Assembly: GCA_030544685.1 (NCBI GenBank)
Contig: CP086683.1
Span: 3,038,001-3,102,000, forward strand
DNA length: 64,000 nt
Source of the DNA: Pseudomonas sp. B21_DOA
Lineage (GTDB): Bacteria > Pseudomonadota > Gammaproteobacteria > Pseudomonadales > Pseudomonadaceae
Direction: 5' to 3'
The position numbers were made by a program, and so were the translations under genes. Positions 39,834 to 51,315 of the stretch are shown piece after piece. Position 1 is the stretch's first letter. Each line of letters opens with the position of its first letter. The notes beneath the pieces are model-generated. The model worked only from the letters and a program-made list of their open reading frames with translations, was not told the origin of the DNA and did not search any database.

Positions 39834-40793
39834 ATGCAAATTGCTCTGGCGCCCATGGAAGGGTTGGTCGACGACATCCTGCGCGACGTGCTGACCCGCG
39901 TTGGCGGCATTGATTGGTGCGTGACCGAATTCATTCGGGTCAACGACCAGTTGCTCACACCGGCTTACTTCCACAAGTTTGGCCCCGAGCTGCTCAACGG
40001 TGCTCGCACCGCGTCCGGTGTGCCGCTGCGCGTGCAATTGCTCGGTTCCGATCCGGTGTGCCTGGCGGAAAACGCCGCGCTGGCCTGCGAGCTTGGCTCG
40101 GAAGTGATCGATCTGAACTTCGGCTGCCCGGCCAAGACCGTCAACAAATCCCGCGGCGGTGCCGTGCTGCTCAAGGAACCGGAACTGCTCAACCAGATCG
40201 TCGAGCACGTCCGTCGCGCCGTACCGGCGCACATCCCGGTCACGGCAAAAATGCGTCTGGGTTTCGACAGCCCTGACGGCTCGCTGGTCTGCGCCACGGC
40301 GCTGGCCGAAGGCGGGGCAGAGCACATCGTCGTGCATGCGCGGACGAAAATGGACGGCTACAAACCGCCTGCTCATTGGGAGTGGATCCCACGTGTGCAG
40401 GACGTGGTCAAGGTGCCGGTGTTTGCCAACGGGGACATCTGGAGCGTCGAAGACTGGCGTCGGTGCCGCGAAATCAGCGGTGTCGAAGACATCATGCTCG
40501 GTCGGGGTCTGGTCTCCCGCCCGGATCTCGCTCGGCAGATCGCTGCGGCGCGCGCTGGGGAAGAGGTCGTCGAGATGACCTGGGCCGAGCTGATGCCGCT
40601 GATTCAGGACTTTTGGCTGCAGGCCAAGGCGCAAATGACCGCGCGCCAATCGCCCGGTCGCCTCAAGCAATGGCTGGCCATGCTGACGCGCAACTACCCG
40701 CAAGCCGTCGAGCTTTTCACTGTTCTACGCCGCGAAACCGAGCCGGATCAGGTCTCGCGTTTGCTCGGATTGCCGCTCGTCGAAGCTGTATGA
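39834..40793 (+). CDS. dusC: tRNA-dihydrouridine(16) synthase
   Basis: 319-residue FMN-dependent enzyme reducing uridine in the D-loop of tRNAs. Start [18 protein letters not shown] is typical of DusC; catalytic Cys in [19 protein letters not shown]-phosphate region GDIWSVEDW and [12 protein letters not shown]. Subfamily C is by overall resemblance. Start is the first ATG after the REP pair. Confidence 0.9.
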   Translation: MQIALAPMEGLVDDILRDVLTRVGGIDWCVTEFIRVNDQLLTPAYFHKFGPELLNGARTASGVPLRVQLLGSDPVCLAENAALACELGSEVIDLNFGCPAKTVNKSRGGAVLLKEPELLNQIVEHVRRAVPAHIPVTAKMRLGFDSPDGSLVCATALAEGGAEHIVVHARTKMDGYKPPAHWEWIPRVQDVVKVPVFANGDIWSVEDWRRCREISGVEDIMLGRGLVSRPDLARQIAAARAGEEVVEMTWAELMPLIQDFWLQAKAQMTARQSPGRLKQWLAMLTRNYPQAVELFTVLRRETEPDQVSRLLGLPLVEAV

Positions 40794-40811
40794 AAAAACT
40801 CAAAATAATCT

Positions 40812-40839
40812 CTTGAAATCAAAACAGCGGTCCCTATCT
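40812..40839 (+). promoter_or_regulatory. Sigma-32 (RpoH) heat-shock promoter of ibpA
   Basis: CTTGAAA, 13-base spacer, CCCTATCT, a near-exact match to the RpoH consensus CTTGAAA / CCCCATNT. Confidence 0.85.
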
Positions 40840-40840
40840 A

Positions 40841-40912
40841 AGGGTTACGCGATGCCGAATTCGGGTCGCGGAGACACAAAACCTTGCTGATTGTTTTCAG
40901 GAGATTTGAATC
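40841..40912 (+). promoter_or_regulatory. ROSE-like RNA thermometer in the ibpA leader
   Basis: The last hairpin can pair TTGCT (40884-40888) with the Shine-Dalgarno AGGAG (40899-40903), leaving the bulged G typical of ROSE elements; an upstream stem (CGCGATGCCGAATTCGGGTC...) fits the leader layout. ROSE control of ibpA is known in Pseudomonas. Confidence 0.7.
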
Positions 40913-41356
40913 ATGAGTACTGCATTTTCTCTCGCGCCACTGTTCCGTTCCTCGGTAGGTTTCGACCGTTTCAACGACCTGTTCGAAACCGCCCTGCGCA
41001 ACGAGCCAGGCAGCAGCTACCCACCTTACAACGTCGAAAAACACGGTGATGACCAATACCGTATCGTCGTTGCGGCCGCCGGTTTCCAGGAAGAAGACCT
41101 GGACCTGCAAGTCGAGAAGGGTGTGCTGACCATCAGTGGCGGCAAGCGTGACACTGACGAGAGCGTCACGTTCTTGCATCAAGGCATCGCCCAGCGAGCC
41201 TTCAAGCTGTCGTTCCGTCTGGCCGATCACATCGAGATCAAGGACGCTGCCCTGCGCAACGGCCTGCTGAGCATTGACCTGCTCCGTGTGATCCCGGAAG
41301 AAGCGAAAGCCAAGCGCATCCCGATCAATGGAGCGCAGCAGCCCGTTCTGCAATAA
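40913..41356 (+). CDS. ibpA: Small heat-shock protein IbpA (Hsp20)
   Basis: 147-residue ATP-independent holdase. Alpha-crystallin domain at about 35-130 (YPPYNVEKHGDDQYRIVVAA; GFQEEDLDLQVEKGVLTISG; AFKLSFRLADHIEI). The C-terminal Ile-x-Ile anchor is present as RIPIN. Single-gene unit with RpoH promoter, ROSE-like leader and own terminator. Confidence 0.95.
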   Translation: MSTAFSLAPLFRSSVGFDRFNDLFETALRNEPGSSYPPYNVEKHGDDQYRIVVAAAGFQEEDLDLQVEKGVLTISGGKRDTDESVTFLHQGIAQRAFKLSFRLADHIEIKDAALRNGLLSIDLLRVIPEEAKAKRIPINGAQQPVLQ

Positions 41357-41368
41357 CCCCAGGGCAAC

Positions 41369-41398
41369 AAAAAGGGCGCCAGCGATGGCGCCCTTTTT
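41369..41398. terminator. Bidirectional terminator between ibpA and the GGDEF-EAL gene
   Basis: Perfect stem AAAAAGGGCGCC / GGCGCCCTTTTT with a 6-base loop, 12 bases after ibpA and 7 bases after the converging gene's stop. Confidence 0.92.
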
Positions 41399-41405
41399 GC
41401 GTCCG

Positions 41406-44400
41406 CTATTCGAGCAGTTTCTTCAGATCCTCCAGCGCCACCGGCCGGCTGTGCAAATAGCCCTGATACAAATGGCAGTCCAACCCCTGCAAAAATGCCA
41501 ACTGCTCCGGCGTCTCCACGCCTTCGGCAATCACTTCCAGCTCGAGGCTGCGGGCCATCGCGACAATTGCGCGAATGATCTCCGCGACATTGGAGTCGGT
41601 GGTCGCATCGCGGATAAACGACTGGTCGATTTTCAGCGTGTCGACCGGCAGCCGTTTCAGGTACGTCAGTGATGAATAACCGGTGCCGAAATCGTCCATG
41701 GCGAAACTCACGCCGAGCTTTTTCAAGCGGCGCATTTTGCTGATGGTGTCGTCCAGATTCTGAATGACGATGCCTTCGGTGATCTCCAGTTTCAGCAGCG
41801 AGCAGGGCAGGCCGTGGCTGGTCATGCTGTGTTCGATGCGTTCGACGAAATCGTTCTGACGGAACTGCCGCGGGCTGATGTTCACGCACAGGCTGAAGTT
41901 GTGCGGGTCGACGAGTTTCAGTGCGATCAATTGTTTGAAGGCGTTGCAGGCTTCATCGAGGATCCACGTGCCGACTTCGAGGATCAGACCGCTGTCTTCC
42001 AGCACTTTGATGAATTCAGTAGGCGATTGCGCGCCGAGTTCGGGATGGTTCCAGCGCACCAGGGCTTCGGCGCCAATGATGCGGTTGTCGCGGGCATCGA
42101 CTTGCGGCTGAAAGTGCACGTTGAACTCGCCGCGTGATAGCGCCAGGCGCAGATCGGTCTCCATGCGCAAGCGTTCGCTGGCCGCTTTCTGCATGGTGTT
42201 GTGATACATCTGCGTGGTGTTGCGCCCGGAATCCTTGGCCCGGTACAGGGCGATGTCGGCGCGTTTGAGCAGGTCGGTCGGCGTCGAGCCATGATCGGGA
42301 ATCAGCGCGACGCCAATGCTCGGCGTCACTTGCAGGCGCTGGCCATCGAGGAACATCGGCTCCGAAAGCAATTCGCGAATGGTGTCGGCCAAGGCACGTA
42401 CTTGCTCGCTGACCTCACTGCGCGAACCTTCGAGGCCGCTGAGCAACACCACGAATTCATCGCCACCGAGGCGTGCCACCGTGTCTTCCATGCGCACGCT
42501 GGCTTCGAGCCGCGCGGTGATGATTTTCAGCACGGTGTCGCCGACCGGGTGGCCAAGGGAATCGTTGATGTGCTTGAAGTGATCGAGGTCGAGAAACAGC
42601 AAGGCGCCGCGCAGATTGTGGCGCTTGAGCAGGGCGATCTGCTGACTCAGGCGATCCATCAGCAGGGCGCGGTTGGGCAGGTTGGTCAGCGGGTCATGAT
42701 AGGCCAGGTGACGTATCTGTGCTTCGGCGTTCTTCAACAGGCTGACGTCGCGCGCGGTCAACAGCAGGCACGCGGTTTCATTGAGGGTGATTGGCTCGAC
42801 CGAGACCTCGACAGTGAGCAATTCGCCGCGCTTGTTGCGCCCGAGCATCTCCTGATGATGCACGCGGCCCTTGATCTGCAGTTCGGCGAGAAGCGTCGAG
42901 CGCTGCTTTTCTTCGGCCCAGATGCCTACTTGGTAAACGGTTTTACCCACCACTTCGTCGGCGCGGTAGCCGGTGAGGCGACAAAAGCCGTCGTTGACCT
43001 CTAGATAACGCCCGGTGTCGCGCTCGGTGATGGTGATGGCGTCGGGGCTGGAGTGAAACGCCTTGGCGAATTTTTCTTCGCTGGCCTTAAGCGCCGCTTC
43101 CGAGCGCTGTTGCTGGGTGATGTCGCGCAGGGTGGTGACGATGCACGGCTGGTCGCCGACGCTGATCTGCCGACTGGAAATCACGCAGGTCAGCGACTGG
43201 CCGTCCTTGTGCTGGACGAGAATGGCCACGTTACTCAGGCCTTGTTCGCGAATCACCCGTTCGATGCGTTGCAGGCTTTTCGCCGAGGCGTCCCACAGGC
43301 CGATTTCCTCGGCGGTGTGGCCGATCACATCGGCGGCGCTCCAGCCAAAGGTTTGGCTGAAGCTCGAATTGATCTCGATGAACTCCCCGGTTTCCTGGCG
43401 CGTCACGCAGATCGGATCGGGGCTGACCTGGAACAGCGTGGCGAATTTTTCTTCCGATGCCACCAGCCGCTGCTCCCGCTCGACCTGATCGGTGATGTCC
43501 AGCAGCGTGCCGGCCATGCGCAGCGGCGCGCCGTTGTCGTCGCGGTACAGGCGGGCGCGGCTTTCCAGATAGCGCGAGCTGCCGTCGGGCAATTGCACGC
43601 GATAGGTCAGTTGATAATTGCCGGCGGGGCCCTCGCGCAGGCTGCGGTAGGCGTCGCGCATAGTGTCGCGCTCCTCGCCCGGCACGCCTTCGAAAAACTC
43701 CTCGAATGATTCATGGAATGGAATCGGCTCCAGCCCGTGCAATTGCGCAGCGCGCGCCGAGCCGTAAAGCATGCCGCTGGGGATGTGCCAGTCCCAGGTG
43801 CCAAGTTGTGCTGAATCCAGCGCCAGGTCGAGGCGTTCCTGGCTGTCCTTCAAGGCCAGTTCGGCGGCTTTGCGTTCGGTGGTGTCGAGGAACGTGCTGA
43901 GCAGATAGGGCTGGCCTTCGAGCTCGACTTTTTGCGCGCTGAGGATGCCGTCGTGGACCTGGCCATTGCTGGCGCGGAACTGCACTTCCATGCTGATCAG
44001 TTCGCCCTTGGCCTTGGTTTTTTCACCAGTTCGGCACGTTGCTCGGGGTGCACCCACAAGCCCAGTTCCAGGGTGGTGCGGCCGATCGCGCTTTGCACCG
44101 GCCAGCCGAACAGGCTTTCGAAATACTGATTGGCCTCGCTGATCAGGCCGTCCTCCTGCCGGGTCAGCAGCACCATGTTCGGGCACAGGTGGAAAAGTGT
44201 AGCGAAACGTTTCTCCGAGCTGCTCAGGGCCTGCTCGCGCTGGCGTTGGTGGGTGATTTCGCGAATCACCCCGATCATTCGGGGCCGACCGTTCTTGTCC
44301 GGCAACAGGCTGCCGCTGATCTCCAGCCAGTGCAGGCTGCCGTCGGGCCAGCGAATGCGGTGATGCATCGCCTGCTCCAACGGGGCGCCGGCGATCACTG

Positions 44401-44683
44401 CGTGGAACGCGCGCACGGTTTTCGCGCGGTCTTCCGGCGGCAGCAGGTCGAGGTATTCCAGGTCGGCGGGCAACGGCTGCCGTGGATCGAAACCGAACAA
44501 CGCCTGGGTGCCCCGCGACCAGCTGATCTGGCCGCGCTCGATGTCCCAATACCACGCGCCGAGCCGCGCGCCGTTGAGTGCAGCGAGCAGTTGCGGCGCG
44601 CTTTCCCAGCTCTGCTCGGAATGGCGCGGATCGACGGCCTGGATTCGCGGCATCGGCGGAGTTCGGTCAACGGATTTCGGCAT
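41406..44683 (-). CDS. Multi-PAS GGDEF-EAL cyclic-di-GMP enzyme (frame break in run 44018-44023)
   Basis: About 1092 residues after correction. Five PAS domains (for example GARLGAWYWDIERGQISWSR; EEKFATLFQVSPDPICVTRQ; EEKFAKAFHSSPDAITITER), then a GGDEF domain (RLGGDEFVVLL) with a possible inhibitory RxxD (RMED) five residues before it, then an EAL domain with GAEALVRW, LEITEG, DDFGTGYSS, KIDQSFI and EGVET. Both catalytic centres look intact, so synthesis and breakdown of c-di-GMP are both possible. No membrane helix. The frame stops falsely at ELVKKPRPRAN; one more A in the minus-strand A-run restores KKTKAKGELISMEV. Confidence 0.9.
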
Positions 44684-44746
44684 TGTCAGCGGGCCTTGAG
44701 CTGAGTGGCGTTAGGCACAGGAGCGGCTCTATAGAAGTAGCACAAG

Positions 44747-45637
44747 TCAGGCCGGGATCCCTGGCCGATCGATTTGTGCATCCAGCAGGGCCATGAAGGC
44801 TCTAGCTGCATTCGATAGCGTCCGTTCGGTGTGCAAGATATAGCCTAGCTGGCGAGTGAGCTGTATGCCCGGCAATGCGATGCTTGCCACTTGTTCGTCG
44901 AGCATGGTGCGCGGCAGCACGCTCCAGGCCAGGCCAATGGAGACCATCATCTTGATGGTTTCCAGATAGTTGGTGCTCATGGCGATGTTCGGCGTGAGGC
45001 CTTGGGCTTCGAACAAACGCTGGACGATATGATGAGTAAAGGTGTTGCCGCCGGGGAAAACCGCCGGATGACCGGCAATGTCCGCCAGACTGACGACGCC
45101 GTTATTGATCAGCGAGTGCTCCGGGGCGACGACGAAATCCAGCGGGTCGTCCCATACCGGCGTGGCTTTGACCAGGGTGTGTGGCTCTGGCGCGAGGGTG
45201 ATGACCGCCAGTTCGGCGCGGCCGTGGAGAATTTCCTCGTAGGCCACTTCCGAATCAAGGAACTGAATATCCAGCGCAACCTGTGGGTAGCGGCGGGTGA
45301 ACTCTCTTAATAGAGGCGGCAAGCGGTGCAGGCCGATGTGGTGACTGGTGGCCAGCGTCAGGCGACCGCTGACCTCACCGGTCAGGTTGGTCAGGGCGCG
45401 GCGGGTGTCGTCGAGCACATTGAGAATCTGATAAGCCCGTGGCAGCAGGGCACGACCGGCCTCGGTCAGGCCTACTTCGCGACCCAGTCGGTCGAACAGC
45501 CGCACCTTCAATTGCTGCTCAAGCCCGGCGATGCGCTTGCTGATCGCCGGTTGGGTCAGATGAAGGCGTTCGCCAGCGCCGGAAAAACTGCCGGTCTCGG
45601 CGATGGCAATAAAAGCGTTGAGGTTAGCCAAGTCCAT
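44747..45637 (-). CDS. LysR-family transcriptional regulator divergent from leuC
   Basis: 296 residues from ATG 45637; a TTG at 45661 would add eight. N-terminal winged helix: LANLNAFIAIAETGSFSGAG and LTQPAISKRIAGLEQQL. C-terminal substrate-binding domain from about residue 90. The divergent pairing with leuC is seen in other Pseudomonas; control of leuCD is plausible but unproven. Confidence 0.9.
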   Translation of the reverse strand: MDLANLNAFIAIAETGSFSGAGERLHLTQPAISKRIAGLEQQLKVRLFDRLGREVGLTEAGRALLPRAYQILNVLDDTRRALTNLTGEVSGRLTLATSHHIGLHRLPPLLREFTRRYPQVALDIQFLDSEVAYEEILHGRAELAVITLAPEPHTLVKATPVWDDPLDFVVAPEHSLINNGVVSLADIAGHPAVFPGGNTFTHHIVQRLFEAQGLTPNIAMSTNYLETIKMMVSIGLAWSVLPRTMLDEQVASIALPGIQLTRQLGYILHTERTLSNAARAFMALLDAQIDRPGIPA

Positions 45638-45653
45638 GTCGCATTCCAGTTGG

Positions 45654-45668
45654 TTATCCAAAGCATAA
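45654..45668. promoter_or_regulatory. Candidate LysR box
   Basis: TTAT-N7-ATAA, an inverted repeat of the T-N11-A type, in the 139-bp gap between the LysR gene and leuC. Confidence 0.5.
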
Positions 45669-45776
45669 AAAATATGAATTTGAGTTATTTAATCTAACCC
45701 CATAGGATCGGCCTCACAAGCCAAAGGGTTATTGATAAGCCCAGGGCATAGAAACAAGCTGATGAGGAACCGTCTG

Positions 45777-47206
45777 ATGGCCGGCAAAACGCTCTACGAC
45801 AAGCTCTGGGATTCGCATTTGGTCAAGCAGCGCGACGATGGCTCGGCGCTGATCTACATCGATCGTCACATCATCCACGAAGTGACTTCGCCGCAAGCCT
45901 TCGAAGGCCTGCGCCTGGCCGGGCGCAAGCCTTGGCGCATCGATGCCAACATTGCGACCCCGGACCACAACGTACCGACCACTCCGGAGCGCAAGGGCGG
46001 TATCGAAGCCATTGCCGACCAGGTCTCGCGTTTGCAGGTGCAGACCCTCGATGACAATTGCGATGAATACGGCATCGTCGAATTCAAGATGAACGACGTG
46101 CGTCAGGGTATCGTTCACGTGATCAGCCCGGAGCAGGGTGCGACCTTGCCGGGCATGACCGTGGTCTGCGGTGACTCGCACACTTCGACCCACGGCGCAT
46201 TCGGTGCATTGGCCCACGGCATCGGCACCTCCGAGGTCGAGCACGTGCTCGCCACCCAGTGCCTCGTCGCCAAGAAAATGAAAAACATGCTGGTGCGCGT
46301 CGAAGGCCAGTTGCCGTTCGGCGTGACCGCCAAGGACATCGTCCTTGCGGTGATCGGCAAGATCGGCACCGCTGGCGGTAATGGCCATGCCATCGAGTTT
46401 GCCGGCAGCGCGATCCGCGATCTGTCCGTTGAAGGCCGCATGACCATCTGCAACATGTCCATCGAAGCCGGCGCCCGCGTCGGCCTGGTGGCGGCGGACC
46501 AGAAGACCATCGACTACGTCAAAGGTCGTCCATTCGCGCCGAAAGGCGAGCAGTGGGACATGGCCGTCGAAGCCTGGAAAGACCTGGTTTCCGACGCCGA
46601 TGCCAAGTTCGACACGGTGGTCGAGCTCGACGCCGCGCAGATCAAGCCGCAAGTCAGCTGGGGCACTTCCCTGAGATGGTGTTGGCTGTCGATCAGAACG
46701 TGCCAGACCCGGCCAAGGAAATGGATCTGGTCAAGCGCGACTCGATCGTCCGCGCCTTGAAATACATGGGGCTGACCGCCAATCAGGCGATCACCGACAT
46801 TCAGCTTGATCGCGTGTTCATTGGTTCCTGCACCAACTCGCGCATCGAAGACTTGCGCGCCGCTGCGGTGATCGCCAAGGGCCGCAAGGTGGCCTCGACC
46901 ATCAAGCAGGCGATCGTCGTGCCGGGCTCAGGTCTGGTCAAGGCGCAGGCCGAAGCCGAAGGGCTCGACAAGATTTTCCTCGAGGCCGGTTTCGAATGGC
47001 GCGAGCCGGGCTGCTCGATGTGCCTGGCGATGAACCCGGACCGTTTGGAGTCCGGCGAGCATTGCGCCTCGACTTCCAACCGTAACTTCGAAGGCCGTCA
47101 GGGCGCCGGTGGCCGTACCCACCTGGTCAGCCCGGCCATGGCGGCGGCAGCAGCGGTGAACGGCCGTTTCATCGATGTTCGTGAATTGATCCAAGGAGCA
47201 CAGTAA
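45777..47206 (+). CDS. leuC: 3-isopropylmalate dehydratase large subunit (frame break at 46669-46671)
   Basis: Aconitase-family subunit of leucine biosynthesis, isomerising 2- to 3-isopropylmalate with LeuD. Start ATG 45777 ([14 protein letters not shown]) with GAGGAAC. 4Fe-4S cysteines lie in [13 protein letters not shown] and [13 protein letters not shown]. The frame breaks after VSWGTS; one more C in TTCCCTGAG restores [14 protein letters not shown]. Corrected length 476 residues. LeuD follows 2 bases later. Confidence 0.94.
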
Positions 47207-47208
47207 AG

Positions 47209-47853
47209 ATGAAGGCATTTACTCAGCACACGGGTCTTGTCGCGCCTCTGGATCGTGCCAACGTCGACACCGATCAGATCATTCCCAAGCAGTTCTTGAA
47301 GTCGATCAAGCGCACCGGTTTCGGTCCGAACCTGTTCGACGAGTGGCGTTATCTGGATGTCGGCCAGCCATATCAGGACAACTCCAAGCGTCCGTTGAAC
47401 AAGGATTTCGTCCTCAACGCCGAGCGTTATCAGGGTGCCAGCGTATTGCTCGCCCGCGAGAACTTCGGCTGCGGCTCGAGCCGTGAACACGCGCCGTGGG
47501 CGCTGGAAGAGTACGGTTTCCGTAGCATCATTGCGCCGAGTTACGCCGACATCTTCTTCAACAACAGTTTCAAGAACGGCCTGCTGCCGATCATTCTCAG
47601 CGATGCAGAAGTTGATGAACTGTTTAAGCAGGTTGAAGCCGAGCCGGGTTATCAATTGCAGATCGACTTGCAGGCGCAGACCGTGACCCGCCCTGATGGC
47701 AAGGTGTATGGCTTCGAAATCGACGCGTTCCGCAAGCACTGCCTGCTCAATGGTCTGGACGATATCGGCCTGACCTTGCAGGACGGCGACGCGATTGCGA
47801 CGTTCGAGGCAAAACATCGGGTTAGCCAGCCGTGGTTGTTCCGCGACGCCTGA
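47209..47853 (+). CDS. leuD: 3-isopropylmalate dehydratase small subunit
   Basis: 214 residues, swivelling domain of the LeuCD dehydratase. Motifs [15 protein letters not shown] and [20 protein letters not shown] are diagnostic. RBS AAGGAGCA overlaps the leuC stop; translational coupling likely. Confidence 0.96.
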   Translation: MKAFTQHTGLVAPLDRANVDTDQIIPKQFLKSIKRTGFGPNLFDEWRYLDVGQPYQDNSKRPLNKDFVLNAERYQGASVLLARENFGCGSSREHAPWALEEYGFRSIIAPSYADIFFNNSFKNGLLPIILSDAEVDELFKQVEAEPGYQLQIDLQAQTVTRPDGKVYGFEIDAFRKHCLLNGLDDIGLTLQDGDAIATFEAKHRVSQPWLFRDA

Positions 47854-47880
47854 TTCGAGATTGATGTAGTCAAGGCGGGC

Positions 47881-47950
47881 CCCTTCGCGAGCAGGCTCGC
47901 TCCCACCTTGGAATGCATTCCCCTGTGGGAGCGAGCCTGCTCGCGAAGAC
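47881..47950. repeat. REP doublet (inverted pair)
   Basis: Two inverted REP copies 20 bases apart between leuD and the methyltransferase gene, inside the leu operon. Confidence 0.88.
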
Positions 47951-47985
47951 GGCAGCCCAAACAACATAGATACCAGGATGTGACC

Positions 47986-48753
47986 ATGACCAGCACCGCC
48001 CAACACACTCAGGTCGTCCAGAAGCAATTCGGCGATCAGGCCGCCGCTTACCTGAGCAGCGCCGTTCACGCCCAAGGCAGTGAATTCGCACTGCTGCAGG
48101 CTGAGCTGGCCGGGCAGGGCGGTGCGCGGGTGCTGGATCTGGGTTGTGGTGCCGGTCACGTCAGCTTTCATGTTGCACCGCTGGTCAGGGAAGTGGTGGC
48201 TTACGACCTGTCGCAACAAATGCTCGACGTGGTTGCCGGCGCTGCCGTCGATCGCGGCTTGAGCAACATCACTACCGTCAACGGTGCTGCCGAGCGCTTG
48301 CCGTTCGCCGATGGCGAGTTCGATTTCGTGTTCAGCCGCTATTCGGCGCATCACTGGAGCGACCTTGGCCTGGCGTTGCGCGAAGTACGTCGGGTGCTGA
48401 AGCCAGGTGGCGTGGCAGCGTTCGTTGATGTGTTGTCACCGGGCAGTCCATTGTTCGACACTTACCTGCAAAGCGTTGAAGTGCTGCGCGACACCAGCCA
48501 CGTGCGCGACTACTCCGCCGCCGAGTGGCTGCGCCAGGTCAGCGAGGCCGGTCTGCATGTGCGCAGCACCACGCGTCAGCGCCTGCGTCTGGAGTACGGC
48601 AGCTGGGTCGAGCGCATGCGCACGCCAGAAGTGATGCGCGCGGCGATCCGCCAGTTGCAGCAGTCGATGGGCAACGAAGTGCGTGAGTATTTTGAGATAG
48701 ATGCCGACGGCTCGTTCAGTACCGATGTGATCGTACTGATGGCCGAGCGATAA
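47986..48753 (+). CDS. Class I SAM-dependent methyltransferase
   Basis: 255 residues, Methyltransf_11/UbiE-like. SAM motif I RVLDLGCGAGHVSF, motif II acidic end VVAYDLS, and ERLPFADGEFDFVFSRYSAHH. This position between leuD and leuB is occupied by a methyltransferase in other Pseudomonas too. Substrate unknown. Start ATG 47986 after CAGGATG. Confidence 0.9.
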   Translation: MTSTAQHTQVVQKQFGDQAAAYLSSAVHAQGSEFALLQAELAGQGGARVLDLGCGAGHVSFHVAPLVREVVAYDLSQQMLDVVAGAAVDRGLSNITTVNGAAERLPFADGEFDFVFSRYSAHHWSDLGLALREVRRVLKPGGVAAFVDVLSPGSPLFDTYLQSVEVLRDTSHVRDYSAAEWLRQVSEAGLHVRSTTRQRLRLEYGSWVERMRTPEVMRAAIRQLQQSMGNEVREYFEIDADGSFSTDVIVLMAER

Positions 48754-48808
48754 GAATTTTTCCCGGCGCGCCGTTCAGTGGCGTACCGCTTGAAGACACG
48801 AGGAACGC

Positions 48809-49891
<1,083 letters not shown>

Positions 49892-49897
49892 TCTCTC

Positions 49898-49932
49898 GGG
49901 CCCGCTGCGAAATTCAATACAAAGCAGCGGCC
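49898..49932 (+). terminator. Possible hairpin between leuB and asd
   Basis: Arms GGGCCCGCTGC and GCAGCGGCCC around 15 bases, followed by ACTTTTC. It may be a weak terminator or attenuator. Confidence 0.4.
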
Positions 49933-49957
49933 CACTTTTCAAGAAGGTGTAGTTGCG

Positions 49958-51070
49958 ATGAAACGTGTAGGTCTGATCGGTTGGCGCGGGATGGTCGGTT
50001 CCGTGCTCATGCAGCGGATGCTGGAAGAGCAGGATTTCGATCTTATCGAGCCGGTGTTTTTCACCACGTCCAATGTCGGTGGCCAAGGCCCGTCCGTGGG
50101 CAAGGACATTGCTCCGCTCAAGGACGCTTACAGCATTGACGAGCTGAAGACCCTCGACGTGATCCTGACCTGCCAGGGCGGCGACTACACCAGCGAAGTA
50201 TTCCCCAAGCTGCGCGAAGCCGGCTGGCAGGGTTACTGGATCGACGCGGCGTCGAGCCTGCGCATGAACGATGACGCGGTGATCATTCTCGACCCGGTCA
50301 ACCGCAAGGTCATCGACCAGCAGCTGGACGCGGGCACCAAGAACTACATCGGCGGCAACTGCACCGTCAGCCTGATGCTGATGGGTCTGGGCGGTCTGTT
50401 CGAGGCCGGTCTGGTCGAATGGATGAGCGCCATGACCTATCAGGCGGCCTCCGGTGCCGGCGCGCAGAACATGCGTGAACTGATCAAGCAGATGGGCGCG
50501 ACCCACGCCGCTGTCGCCGATCAACTGGCCGACCCGGCCAGCGCGATCCTCGACATCGACCGTCGCGTGGCCGAAGCCATGCGCAGCGACGCGTACCCGA
50601 CCGAAAACTTCGGTGTACCGCTGGCCGGCAGCCTGATCCCGTGGATCGACAAGGAACTGCCGAACGGCCAGAGCCGCGAAGAGTGGAAGGCCCAGGCCGA
50701 GACCAACAAGATCCTCGGTCGCTTCAAGAGCCCGATCCCGGTTGACGGTATCTGCGTGCGCATCGGCGCCATGCGCTGCCACAGCCAGGCGCTGACCATC
50801 AAGCTGAACAAAGACGTACCGATCGCCGATATCGAAGGGCTGATCAGCCAGCACAACCCGTGGGTCAAGCTGGTACCGAACAACCGCGAGATCAGCATGC
50901 AGGAGCTGAGCCCGACCAAGGTCACCGGCACCCTGAATGTACCGGTCGGTCGTCTGCGCAAGCTGAACATGGGTTCGCAATTCGTCGGCGCCTTCACCGT
51001 CGGCGACCAACTGCTGTGGGGCGCGGCCGAACCGCTGCGCCGCATGCTGCGGATCCTGCTGGAGCGTTGA
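49958..51070 (+). CDS. asd: Aspartate-semialdehyde dehydrogenase
   Basis: 370 residues, Gram-negative type Asd making aspartate semialdehyde for Lys, Thr, Met and diaminopimelate. NADP site [18 protein letters not shown]; catalytic Cys in [13 protein letters not shown]-terminal [10 protein letters not shown]. Likely essential for the cell wall. No frameshift; followed by a terminator. Confidence 0.96.
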   Translation: MKRVGLIGWRGMVGSVLMQRMLEEQDFDLIEPVFFTTSNVGGQGPSVGKDIAPLKDAYSIDELKTLDVILTCQGGDYTSEVFPKLREAGWQGYWIDAASSLRMNDDAVIILDPVNRKVIDQQLDAGTKNYIGGNCTVSLMLMGLGGLFEAGLVEWMSAMTYQAASGAGAQNMRELIKQMGATHAAVADQLADPASAILDIDRRVAEAMRSDAYPTENFGVPLAGSLIPWIDKELPNGQSREEWKAQAETNKILGRFKSPIPVDGICVRIGAMRCHSQALTIKLNKDVPIADIEGLISQHNPWVKLVPNNREISMQELSPTKVTGTLNVPVGRLRKLNMGSQFVGAFTVGDQLLWGAAEPLRRMLRILLER

Positions 51071-51091
51071 TCGCTTGAAGCAATGAAAGAG

Positions 51092-51122
51092 CCCGTGCCT
51101 TGTGAGAGGTGCGGGTTTTTTT
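51092..51122 (+). terminator. Terminator of asd
   Basis: Stem CCCGTGCCT / AGGTGCGGG (with G-U pairs) followed by seven T. Confidence 0.85.
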
Positions 51123-51131
51123 ATGCGCAAT

Positions 51132-51241
51132 GATCGTTCCCATGCTCCGCGTGGGAATGCATCCCGGGACGCTCTGCGTCCTTCCGAAGCAGAACGCGGA
51201 GCGTCCGTTGAGGCATTCCCACGCAGAGCGTGGGAACGATC
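51132..51241. repeat. Large palindrome of the GTTCCCACGC family
   Basis: GATCGTTCCCA...TGGGAACGATC arms about 45 bases long around a centre with GGACGCTCTGCGTCC. Same module as the inner part of 24737-24858. Confidence 0.82.
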
Positions 51242-51315
51242 GGTACGGGCAGAAATTGCCTGTGCGCCACCCACCCGGTAAAGTGCCGCTCCCCCGTTTT
51301 GCCAGAGGTAGCTCC

